From Bacteroidales bacterium UBA3696 (GTDB taxonomy: Bacteria; Bacteroidota; Bacteroidia; Bacteroidales; Paludibacteraceae), in the NCBI GenBank assembly GCA_002372135.1, contig DFIN01000029.1, positions 1-48,257 of the forward strand: a stretch of 48,257 nucleotides of DNA, written 5' to 3'. The notes beneath the pieces were generated by a model. It saw only the letters and a program-made list of their open reading frames with translations, ran no database searches and was not told where the DNA came from. Below, one piece after another: positions 32,316 to 39,870 of the stretch (within the stretch, counting starts at the first letter, position 1; each line of letters starts with the position of its first letter). The translations under genes and the position numbers were made by a program.

Positions 32316-32998
32316 TTCCCATAGCCTATGCCCACAACGGGTTTGCGGATAAGTTTGGCGTACCTCGACAAAGTATATCCGATAGCGTGATTGAAACGCG
32401 CATCGTCTTTGAGCCCGCCTTCCGTATCCGCGAAGCCCTTCGAGGCATAGAAGGATTCAGTCATCTTTGGCTCTTATGGGGTTTTCATGAGAACCATCGC
32501 AAGCAATGGTCGCCTACCGTCCGTCCCCCTCGTTTGGGTGGCAACCGACGCGTAGGCGTCTTTGCTACCCGATCACCTATCCGCCCCAATCCCATTGGGC
32601 TGACAGCCGTACGACTATTACGTGTGGAAGATACACCGCAAACGGGCTGCATATTGGTGGTGGCAGGGGCTGATGTAAAAGACGGTACACCCATCTACGA
32701 CATCAAACCATATATAGCCTATGCCGATGCGCATCCCGATGCTAAAAGCGGATTTGTGGACGAAGTACCTTTCCCTACTCTACAGGTAGAAGGCTTGAAA
32801 CAAACTATAAGGGAACAGTATCCATCGGCAGACGATAAGCCACACATTATGGCATGGGAGGAAATACTTCGTCAAGACCCGCGACCTGCATACCAAGACG
32901 ACCCGAATCGCGTTTATCACATCACCTTTAACGGAGAAGAACTCACCTTCCGAGTAGAAGGAAACAGACTGATTGTTTTGTCAATTAAATCGATATAA
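32312..32998 (+). CDS. trmO: tRNA (N6-threonylcarbamoyl-A37) N6-methyltransferase TrmO
   Basis: TrmO methylates t6A37 to m6t6A37 in certain tRNAs using SAM. The protein of 228 residues carries the family hallmarks: GFADKFGVPRQ, IEGFSHLWLLWGFHEN and the strongly conserved GVFATRSPIRPNPIGL, with DVKDGTPIYDIKPYI after it. These form the unusual beta-barrel SAM site of the TrmO/VirR (UPF0066) fold. The C-terminal domain (about 150-228) is the one found in E. coli TrmO. It overlaps korB by 4 bases and precedes queF by 4 bases, so two tRNA-modifying genes ride on the KorAB transcript. Confidence 0.92.
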   Translation: MIPIAYAHNGFADKFGVPRQSISDSVIETRIVFEPAFRIREALRGIEGFSHLWLLWGFHENHRKQWSPTVRPPRLGGNRRVGVFATRSPIRPNPIGLTAVRLLRVEDTPQTGCILVVAGADVKDGTPIYDIKPYIAYADAHPDAKSGFVDEVPFPTLQVEGLKQTIREQYPSADDKPHIMAWEEILRQDPRPAYQDDPNRVYHITFNGEELTFRVEGNRLIVLSIKSI

Positions 32999-33002
32999 AA
33001 CT

Positions 33003-33503
33003 ATGCGTACAGAAAATGAATTAGCCGGAGTTACCCTATTAGGCAACCAACACACGCAATACCCGACCGACTATGACCCCAATTTGTTGGAAACATTTGT
33101 CAACAAACACCCCGAACACGACTACTTAGTTACGCTCGATTGTCCCGAATTTACATCTCTTTGCCCTAAAACGGGGCAACCCGATTTCGGGCGTATCATC
33201 ATTTCCTATATACCTAATGAACGGATGGTGGAGTCTAAGTCGCTCAAACTTTACCTATTCTCGTTTCGCAACCACGGCGATTTTCATGAAGATTGCATCA
33301 ATATCATTCTTCGCGATTTGGTCAATTTGATGCAGCCACGCTATATAGAAGTGCAAGGGCTGTTCAATCCGCGCGGCGGCATCCGGATATTACCGGCAGC
33401 ATCCTTTGCAGACGAACAGCACCAAGAATTGCGACAACAACGCTTGCTTACACTCTTGCAGCAGTCTGTTGCTGCCGGACAAACAGCGATGTGCACAAGA
33501 TAA
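33003..33503 (+). CDS. queF: NADPH-dependent preQ0 reductase QueF
   Basis: QueF reduces the nitrile of 7-cyano-7-deazaguanine to preQ1, the precursor of queuosine in tRNA. From the ATG at 33003 the protein is 166 residues, the short unimodular type. The catalytic Cys54 and Asp61 are in FTSLCPKTGQPDF, and the QueF motif ESKSLKLYLFSFR (78-90) follows. The C-terminal FNPRGGIRI is also conserved. An in-frame ATG at 32973 lies inside trmO and would add ten poorly conserved residues. No preQ1 riboswitch is visible because the gene is embedded in the korAB operon. Confidence 0.95.
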   Translation: MRTENELAGVTLLGNQHTQYPTDYDPNLLETFVNKHPEHDYLVTLDCPEFTSLCPKTGQPDFGRIIISYIPNERMVESKSLKLYLFSFRNHGDFHEDCINIILRDLVNLMQPRYIEVQGLFNPRGGIRILPAASFADEQHQELRQQRLLTLLQQSVAAGQTAMCTR

Positions 33504-33509
33504 AAGTCT

Positions 33510-34433
33510 TTAGTATTGGTTTTCCTTATAAAGTTGTTTGGCTGTTTTTCGGCTTTTCTCGGTAGGCGGGAAGTCTTTGTCGCGAATGGTAATATCCTGC
33601 CAGAGGCAACGTTGCCCTGCCACATAGTGCCGAACAAACAGATTAAGTTCCTCCACCGTTTTCGGACCCGCCATACAAACCTCGTGCCCAAGGTCTTTGA
33701 AACGATAGACGGCATACGGATAGCCGTTCTTGTCCATACATTTGACGAGGGCATCGGCTCCGTACATGCCGCGTTTGCCGAAGACAATGGATTTGTAAGG
33801 CACTATGCCGTCCACCGTACCATGGAAAAGGAGTGTGGGAGCCGGCTGTTGTGCCCAACGCAATTTGCCTTGTTTGGTATAGATGGCTCCGCTATAAGCC
33901 ACTACGGCAGCAGGTTTCCAATCCTTAGGCAAAGCAGAAGTATAGGATAATTCGTTGCATCGCCCATAGTCAATGAGCAATGCCGTGATAGCCCCTGCTG
34001 ACGACCCCTCCAATATGATTTTGGACATGTCGATTGACAGTTCCTTGTTATGTTGGTCAAGAAAGGCAATGGCAGCCGCACCATCTTCGGCTGCCATGAA
34101 CATTGCGTTTTCCAGAGCCTCCAAACCGGCAAACCCCGAAGTCTTGAGGTCTTTCATACCGAGGCGATAGTCAATTGCCACCACGGTATAGCCTTGTTCG
34201 GTCAGTTGTCGGCAATACGTTGAGTCCCACGGATGACGACGTGAGCCGGTGTAGTAACCACCGCCGAACATGTGCAGAACGGTGTACCCATTGGGCGTTG
34301 TAGCAGGCTGATACACATCAAGGTAAAGCGTCGAATCCCGCTCCACATAGGCATAACTCACCTGCGCCGATATGCTTGCACTAAATAGTATTAAGAGGAC
34401 TATTAAAGTATTTCTCATCATTTTGTGAGTCAA
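33510..34433 (-). CDS. Exported alpha/beta-hydrolase, carboxylesterase-like
   Basis: The 307-residue protein has a signal peptide (LIVLLILFSASISA, cleavage before Gln24) and an alpha/beta-hydrolase fold. The oxyanion region is HMFGGGYYTGS, the nucleophile elbow is EGSSAGA (GxSxG variant), the acid Asp is in HGTVDGIVP and the His in LGHEV. Related enzymes cleave acetyl or feruloyl esters or short peptides; the substrate is not known. Start options are 34433, 34421 and 34418, all giving the same signal core. It is the last gene of the long minus-strand run, 15 bases after the C69 dipeptidase, and converges on queF with a 6-base gap. Confidence 0.85.
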   Translation of the reverse strand: MTHKMMRNTLIVLLILFSASISAQVSYAYVERDSTLYLDVYQPATTPNGYTVLHMFGGGYYTGSRRHPWDSTYCRQLTEQGYTVVAIDYRLGMKDLKTSGFAGLEALENAMFMAAEDGAAAIAFLDQHNKELSIDMSKIILEGSSAGAITALLIDYGRCNELSYTSALPKDWKPAAVVAYSGAIYTKQGKLRWAQQPAPTLLFHGTVDGIVPYKSIVFGKRGMYGADALVKCMDKNGYPYAVYRFKDLGHEVCMAGPKTVEELNLFVRHYVAGQRCLWQDITIRDKDFPPTEKSRKTAKQLYKENQY

Positions 34434-34448
34434 ATAGACGGTAAAAAC

Positions 34449-36128
34449 TTAGAACCCAGCCCAGAACTTGCGCCAATAGGAAAGGTAGAGTTCGTCCCAA
34501 CGAAGCACAACTGCACCGACAAAGTCTGCTGTGTAATCATTGAGCAAAGCCGTAGCCTGCTCGGGTTGGTCGGTCAGTATCTGCTGATAGGTCTGCTCCA
34601 CGAAAGGCAGTTCGCGCAGTCCTTTGTCAAGGAATCGGTCGCGTGCCGGTTCGAGCGTCTTGCGGCAGATTCCCCAACGTACGGCAGACAGTTTATTGGT
34701 GCGGCGCAAATGCCACAGCAGGCAGTCTTCGCGATAGCGATGCTGCCCGCATATCTTGAGCATTTGCGGCAAATCGGTAGTGCCGGCAAAAATGGGGAAA
34801 CGGGGACTTTGTCCGGGGTTGTCAAGAGACATCCAGCACACACCGCCTATTGCATCGGGCATACCTTTGCGGGCTTGGATGATGGTGGAATAGGCGCACT
34901 GAGGAACGGCTATGGTGCGCACCCAGTCAAAACGCTCGTCACCGGTCATAGCATAGTACGCACTGATTTCGTCAAAGCGCATCCAAGGATTAGCAAAAGG
35001 AGAAACAATGCTGTCTTTGTCTTCCCACTTGGTTTGACTGAACAACTGCCTACCCTTTTTAGGCACACGCATGAGTTGGGTGAGGTCTTGGTCAGTACCT
35101 TCATAGTAGGAGCCGAGCAGGCGATTCACCTCTTTGACGGTAACGGGTTGGTCCGGTCGCACACTGAGTGGCAACTCGTCCATGTCATTATTCAAACCGA
35201 GCGAGGGAGCCAACTGTTGTAAGACGAAGAGTTCGCGTGTGGAATAATTCTTCATCTCGCCGGCATAGTTCTTTCCGCTATATGCCCGCCAGAAAGAAAA
35301 TTCTGTTTCTCCGTCCCATAGCCCTAACTTGCGCGCTACGGTAAACACATTGGCGGAAGCCATTACGTTGTCGCTCACAAGGGGGTGGTAGGGGGCTTTC
35401 TTGATTTTCTTCACTTTCACGGGTTGGGGTTCGGTCAGCGGAGCGAGACTGCCAATTCGGCTGATGTTAGCCGACACGCAAACCTCGTTATCAGGAATGC
35501 GGCAGGCAGCCCACACAGCACCTATTTGGTCAGGTCCTTCGCCTTGAATCTCAAATATCCATGCCTCGCTGGGGTCAATGATGGTCAGGCATTCGCCGCC
35601 ATCACGATAGCCATATTCGTATGCCAGCTCACCCATATAAAGAATCGCCTCACGAGCTGTGCTGCAGCGTTGCAGGGCAAGACGCTGCAGTTCCTCAATC
35701 ATAAGAAGCCCCTTGTCATTGCGCAAGGTGTCCTTGCCGCCGTAGGTGGTTTCTCCCATTGCTAACTGCTTCTCGTTCATGCAAGGATAGGCTGTATCCA
35801 ACACGCGGAAGGTGCGCCCCGCTTTTTGACGTACTTGACCGGTCACTTTGACTCCGTCACGGCTACCCGGGTACTCGGTGTGCATATTGCCGGTAACGAC
35901 ATCTACCAGCGTGTCATTCTTATATTCGACGGCAGGGAGCCAACGCATCCAAGTACGATACCATGAGTCGCAGGTATGGCTGGTGATGGCTGACCCATCG
36001 GCGGATGCACCGGGGGCCACCAATATACTGGTACAGTTGTCCCCCATTGTAGGTTGTGCGTCATAGTCTTGGGCTATGAGCGACAAGGACAATGTAAGAG
36101 AAAACAGAAGAAAAGCAGCTTTTTTCAT
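34449..36128 (-). CDS. C69 family dipeptidase (PepD-like), exported
   Basis: The 559-residue protein has a signal peptide (MKKAAFLLFSLTLSLSLIA). After about ten residues comes the catalytic N-terminal nucleophile region GDNCTSILVAPGASADGS, with C32 as the expected nucleophile exposed by self-processing. Further family signals are YPGSRDGVKV, GETTYGGKD and DPSEAWIFEIQG. C69 dipeptidases are Ntn-hydrolases that cleave dipeptides; the export signal suggests work in the periplasm, digesting peptides for uptake. The gene starts 20 bases after aspS and is followed by the esterase. Confidence 0.92.
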   Translation of the reverse strand: MKKAAFLLFSLTLSLSLIAQDYDAQPTMGDNCTSILVAPGASADGSAITSHTCDSWYRTWMRWLPAVEYKNDTLVDVVTGNMHTEYPGSRDGVKVTGQVRQKAGRTFRVLDTAYPCMNEKQLAMGETTYGGKDTLRNDKGLLMIEELQRLALQRCSTAREAILYMGELAYEYGYRDGGECLTIIDPSEAWIFEIQGEGPDQIGAVWAACRIPDNEVCVSANISRIGSLAPLTEPQPVKVKKIKKAPYHPLVSDNVMASANVFTVARKLGLWDGETEFSFWRAYSGKNYAGEMKNYSTRELFVLQQLAPSLGLNNDMDELPLSVRPDQPVTVKEVNRLLGSYYEGTDQDLTQLMRVPKKGRQLFSQTKWEDKDSIVSPFANPWMRFDEISAYYAMTGDERFDWVRTIAVPQCAYSTIIQARKGMPDAIGGVCWMSLDNPGQSPRFPIFAGTTDLPQMLKICGQHRYREDCLLWHLRRTNKLSAVRWGICRKTLEPARDRFLDKGLRELPFVEQTYQQILTDQPEQATALLNDYTADFVGAVVLRWDELYLSYWRKFWAGF

Positions 36129-36148
36129 ACGGGTTCTATTATTCAGTT

Positions 36149-37921
36149 TTACTGCGAATTGCGTATATCAATTTTTAGTTCGTCTAACTGTATTTGGTCA
36201 ATAACGGACGGTGCGCCAAGCATCACGTCCTTGCCTTGGTTGTTCTTGGGGAAGGCGATGCAGTCGCGGATGCTGTCTAATCCGGCAAACAGACTGACGA
36301 AGCGATCCAGACCATAGGCGAGACCTCCGTGAGGCGGTGCCCCGTACTTAAAGGCGTTCATCAAAAATCCGAATTTCTGCTGCGCTTGTTCGGGTGTGAA
36401 TCCAAGCACCTCAAAGATTTTCTCTTGCAGCCCGGCATCGTGGATACGGATTGAGCCACCACCGACTTCTACCCCATTGATTACCATATCGTAGGCATTG
36501 GCGCGGACAGAAGCAGGGTCGGTATCCAGCATCGGTATATCTTCAGGTTTGGGGCTGGTGAAAGGATGGTGCATTGCCATCAGGCGTTGCTCTTCGTCCG
36601 ACCACTCATACATCGGGAAGTCGATGACCCAAAGGCAAGAGAACTTTTTCGGGTCGCGCAAGCCCATTTGACGCGCCATTTCAAGACGCAATTCGCTCAG
36701 CTGCTTGCGGGTTTTCATTGCGTCATCGCCGCTGAGAATCAAGATAAGGTCGCCTGCTTCGGCATTCATCTGACGGGCAACGGCTTGCAGTTGGTCTTGC
36801 GTATAGAACTTGTCGATGGACGACTTAACCGTGCCGTCTTGTTCCACACGTGCATAGACCATTCCTTTGGCTCCTACTTGCGGACGGCGAACGAACTCCG
36901 TCAGGGCATCCAACTGCTTGCGCGTATAGACGGCTTGTCCTTTGGCGCAAATACCGCCAATATAAGCGGCTGATGCGAAGACACCAAAGCGTTCGTTTTC
37001 CGCTTTCTGCTCTTCTATCGAATGGAAGAGGTCTTGCAGTTCGACAAAGCGCATGTCGAAGCGTGTGTCGGGTTTGTCGCTCCCATAGTACTTCATCGCG
37101 TCCGCCCACGTCATACGCGGCAGAGCGGGCAGGTCGATGTTAAGGATGGACTTGAACAGATGGCGGGTCATACCCTCGAACATCTGAAGGATGTCTTCTT
37201 GCTCCACAAACGACATCTCGCAATCGATTTGCGTAAACTCGGGCTGACGGTCTGCGCGCAGGTCTTCATCGCGGAAGCATTTGACAATCTGGAAGTAACG
37301 GTCGAATCCGCTGACCATCAGCAGTTGTTTGAGCGTTTGCGGCGACTGGGGCAAGGCGTAGAATGTACCCGGATTCATACGGGAAGGCACTACGAAATCG
37401 CGTGCCCCTTCGGGGGTCGAATTGACCAATACGGGAGTCTCTACCTCAAGGAATCCTTGTTGGTCAAGGTAGCGGCGCACTTCAAATGCCATTTTGTGGC
37501 GCAGTTCGAGGTTCTTGCGCACCGCCGTGCGTCTGAGGTCCAGATAACGGTACTTCATTCTCAGGTCATCGCCGCCGTCGGTGTCGTCCTCAATGGTGAA
37601 AGGCGGCGTGAGAGCGGGATTAAGAACGTTCATCTCGCTCACTTCGATTTCTATTTCTCCGGTCGGGAGTTGGGCGTTTTTAGATTGACGTTCAATCACT
37701 TTGCCCGTTACTTGAAGGACGTATTCGCGTCCGAGCGTATTGGCTTTATCGAAAGCCGTTGTACCTTGATTGAAAGCGAGTTGGGTGATACCATATCGGT
37801 CGCGCAGGTCAATAAAGGTCATACCTCCCATTTTGCGGATGCGTTGCACCCAGCCGGCAAGGGTTACCGTTTGGTTCACATCGGCGATACGTAGTTCGCC
37901 ACAAGTTTTTGTTCTATACAT
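36149..37921 (-). CDS. aspS: Aspartyl-tRNA synthetase
   Basis: The 590-residue enzyme charges tRNA-Asp with aspartate. The N-terminal OB anticodon-binding domain shows LAGWVQRIRKMGGMTFIDLRDR. The class II core shows motif 2 (KCFRDEDLRADRQPEFTQ) and motif 3 (GLAYGLDRFVSLF), and the bacterial GAD insertion lies between (about 285-410). Its neighbours are holA 36 bases upstream and the C69 dipeptidase 20 bases downstream. There is no T-box or other leader visible. Confidence 0.97.
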   Translation of the reverse strand: MYRTKTCGELRIADVNQTVTLAGWVQRIRKMGGMTFIDLRDRYGITQLAFNQGTTAFDKANTLGREYVLQVTGKVIERQSKNAQLPTGEIEIEVSEMNVLNPALTPPFTIEDDTDGGDDLRMKYRYLDLRRTAVRKNLELRHKMAFEVRRYLDQQGFLEVETPVLVNSTPEGARDFVVPSRMNPGTFYALPQSPQTLKQLLMVSGFDRYFQIVKCFRDEDLRADRQPEFTQIDCEMSFVEQEDILQMFEGMTRHLFKSILNIDLPALPRMTWADAMKYYGSDKPDTRFDMRFVELQDLFHSIEEQKAENERFGVFASAAYIGGICAKGQAVYTRKQLDALTEFVRRPQVGAKGMVYARVEQDGTVKSSIDKFYTQDQLQAVARQMNAEAGDLILILSGDDAMKTRKQLSELRLEMARQMGLRDPKKFSCLWVIDFPMYEWSDEEQRLMAMHHPFTSPKPEDIPMLDTDPASVRANAYDMVINGVEVGGGSIRIHDAGLQEKIFEVLGFTPEQAQQKFGFLMNAFKYGAPPHGGLAYGLDRFVSLFAGLDSIRDCIAFPKNNQGKDVMLGAPSVIDQIQLDELKIDIRNSQ

Positions 37922-37957
37922 AGTTATACAAACATCTTAGATTGATTTTATACGATT

Positions 37958-38995
37958 CTAATGCAAAATTTTGTAGATTAGTTCCTTCCAGAGGTCTTCA
38001 TCGGATGTGGACGGATTGTTGATACCTTTCAGTCGGGCATCTATATCCCGAAAATAGCCTATGATTCGGAATGTTTTTCCGGCTGAATATCGTTTAGCCG
38101 CCAGTGCATAATCTTTGACAAAGAACGGCGACACCCCTAAGATAGGTGCAGCCACTCTCTCCGTTTTGTCCGGCAGATAATGGTATAGCATCAGGTTGGA
38201 GAAGAAGGTGTATAACACGCCTAATTCTTTAATCATCGGATGTGTTTTGGATGTGGCAAAGTGATGGGTTATACGATATGCTTTGAGGGCATTGCCTTCC
38301 TTGAGCGCATTTTGGAGTTCAAAGACATTATAATCTTTGGATATCCCCAAATTTCGTTCCACCAACGCCGCATCGATTCGTTTCTGTCCTTCGGGCATAC
38401 CGAGCAGCAATTGGTCGATGGATTTGACCAATCGGTCTAACTCCGAACCGATATATTCGGCAAGGAGTTGAGGCACAACCGGCTCGACGGTTAGCGTCAA
38501 ATGTCGGTCACGGATGATCGTATCTAAGTAAGATTGAATCCAGCGGGGCAAAGCATAGTCTTTTATCGCGTCCGACTGCATCCATACCCCTTTGTATTCC
38601 TCAAAGTGTTTCCACAGTTTCAGTTTTTTATCCGGTGTTCCGTACTTATAGCAAATAATCAGCACCGAATTAGGTTGCGGGTTCTGCATATAAAGTGCCA
38701 GTGCTTCCCATTTGCGTATGGATTGTGCTTCCTTGATAATAATTACTTTTTTTCCTCCCGTCATTGCGAATCCGCGAGCCTGCCCAATAGCTGGGGCTAT
38801 ATCATCTCCCGGCAGGTCTTTGCCATAAACTACCATCTGATCCATTTCACGCGCCATCGGGTCGGTGAGGATGTTTTGCTCCATGTATTGGCAAGCCAAG
38901 TCTATGTAGTAAGACTCTTCTCCGCACAACAAATAGACAGGAGCGTAATCAACCGCACCGGCGAGACTTTTTATGAGCGCATCGTACTGAATCAT
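37958..38995 (-). CDS. holA: DNA polymerase III subunit delta
   Basis: HolA is the clamp-loader subunit that opens the sliding clamp. The 345-residue protein has the family start APVYLLCGEESYYIDLACQYM. The AAA-like core holds KKVIIIKEAQSIRKWEALALYMQNPQPNSVLI, and the C-terminal collar domain begins near NVFELQNALKEGNALKAYRI. It lacks a functional Walker site, as expected for delta. The start overlaps the yitT stop by 4 bases (ATGA), so it is translationally coupled. Confidence 0.92.
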   Translation of the reverse strand: MIQYDALIKSLAGAVDYAPVYLLCGEESYYIDLACQYMEQNILTDPMAREMDQMVVYGKDLPGDDIAPAIGQARGFAMTGGKKVIIIKEAQSIRKWEALALYMQNPQPNSVLIICYKYGTPDKKLKLWKHFEEYKGVWMQSDAIKDYALPRWIQSYLDTIIRDRHLTLTVEPVVPQLLAEYIGSELDRLVKSIDQLLLGMPEGQKRIDAALVERNLGISKDYNVFELQNALKEGNALKAYRITHHFATSKTHPMIKELGVLYTFFSNLMLYHYLPDKTERVAAPILGVSPFFVKDYALAAKRYSAGKTFRIIGYFRDIDARLKGINNPSTSDEDLWKELIYKILH

Positions 38996-39870
38996 CGGGT
39001 TTCGTTTTTCAGGCTTTCAAATCCTTGTCCATAAACTCCTTGGGTAGGTGTTTCGCTGATGAACGCATTGGGGTCTATTTCTTGTACCAGTCGGAAGATA
39101 CTGGTTGCTTGTGATTTGCGAACCACGAGCACAATCAGTTTGGAGTCTTTTTTTGTGTAAGCCCCTTGCGCACTAAGCAGCGTTACACCGCGTCCTATTC
39201 GGGTCATGATAGCATCGGATATCTTTTCATATTCTTTGGAAAAAATGAAGAATTGGACGCTTTGCCTACCACGGCTCATCACCCAGTCAACGGCTTGCGA
39301 CTCAATAAAGACGAAACAGAAACCGAATAGCAATTGTTCAAACTTCGTTACCTGCGGCAGAAACCATGCACTACTGATGACCAGTACATCGACCATAAAG
39401 AGTGCACGCCCCATTGACACGTGACGGTACTTATTGACAATCATCGCTACTATATCCGTTCCACCTGTATTGCCATTGTTGGAATACACCATACCGAGCG
39501 ATGCTCCGTTAACCAATCCGCAAAGGACAATCGCCATAAACGGATCGGAGATAAGGGGTGTTTCCGCCACCGTAAAGATACGCAGCCATAGAGTCAGCCA
39601 TACGATGCCCCATAAGGCTCTAACGCACGATTTCCAACCTAATAGAATAATACCGGTAATAAGCAAAATCGTATTAATAATCAACGTACTAAGCCAGATG
39701 GGGATGACCTCCCCACTGGCAAAGTAGATGATTTCACAAAGGCCGGTCAGTCCTCCTCCCACAATAGCGTGAGGAACAAGTACCTGATTGACCACAAGGG
39801 CATACGGTGCCACGCAGAGTGCTATAAGCAGCAACTCCTTAATTTCTATAAGAACTTGTTTGCGTGTCAT
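38992..39870 (-). CDS. YitT family membrane protein (DUF161/DUF2179)
   Basis: The 292-residue protein has five or six membrane helices in two DUF161-type halves, with the family signatures HAIVGGGLTGL and NGNTGGTDIVAMI. A soluble C-terminal DUF2179 domain follows (about 205-285, with RIGRGVTLLSAQGAYTKKDSKLIVLVVRKSQ). The role of YitT proteins is not firmly established; they are thought to be transporters. It has 4-base ATGA overlaps with both gcvP upstream and holA downstream, so the three genes are tightly coupled although they look unrelated. Confidence 0.92.
   Translation of the reverse strand: MTRKQVLIEIKELLLIALCVAPYALVVNQVLVPHAIVGGGLTGLCEIIYFASGEVIPIWLSTLIINTILLITGIILLGWKSCVRALWGIVWLTLWLRIFTVAETPLISDPFMAIVLCGLVNGASLGMVYSNNGNTGGTDIVAMIVNKYRHVSMGRALFMVDVLVISSAWFLPQVTKFEQLLFGFCFVFIESQAVDWVMSRGRQSVQFFIFSKEYEKISDAIMTRIGRGVTLLSAQGAYTKKDSKLIVLVVRKSQATSIFRLVQEIDPNAFISETPTQGVYGQGFESLKNETR

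Noticed and set aside
32999..33002. preQ1 riboswitch controlling queF
   Set aside because: Only 4 bases separate trmO from queF, so there is no leader to hold an aptamer.
37022..37894. A 290-codon plus-strand frame opposite aspS
   Set aside because: It is fully antisense to aspS, whose class II motifs are unmistakable, and it has no recognisable features of its own.
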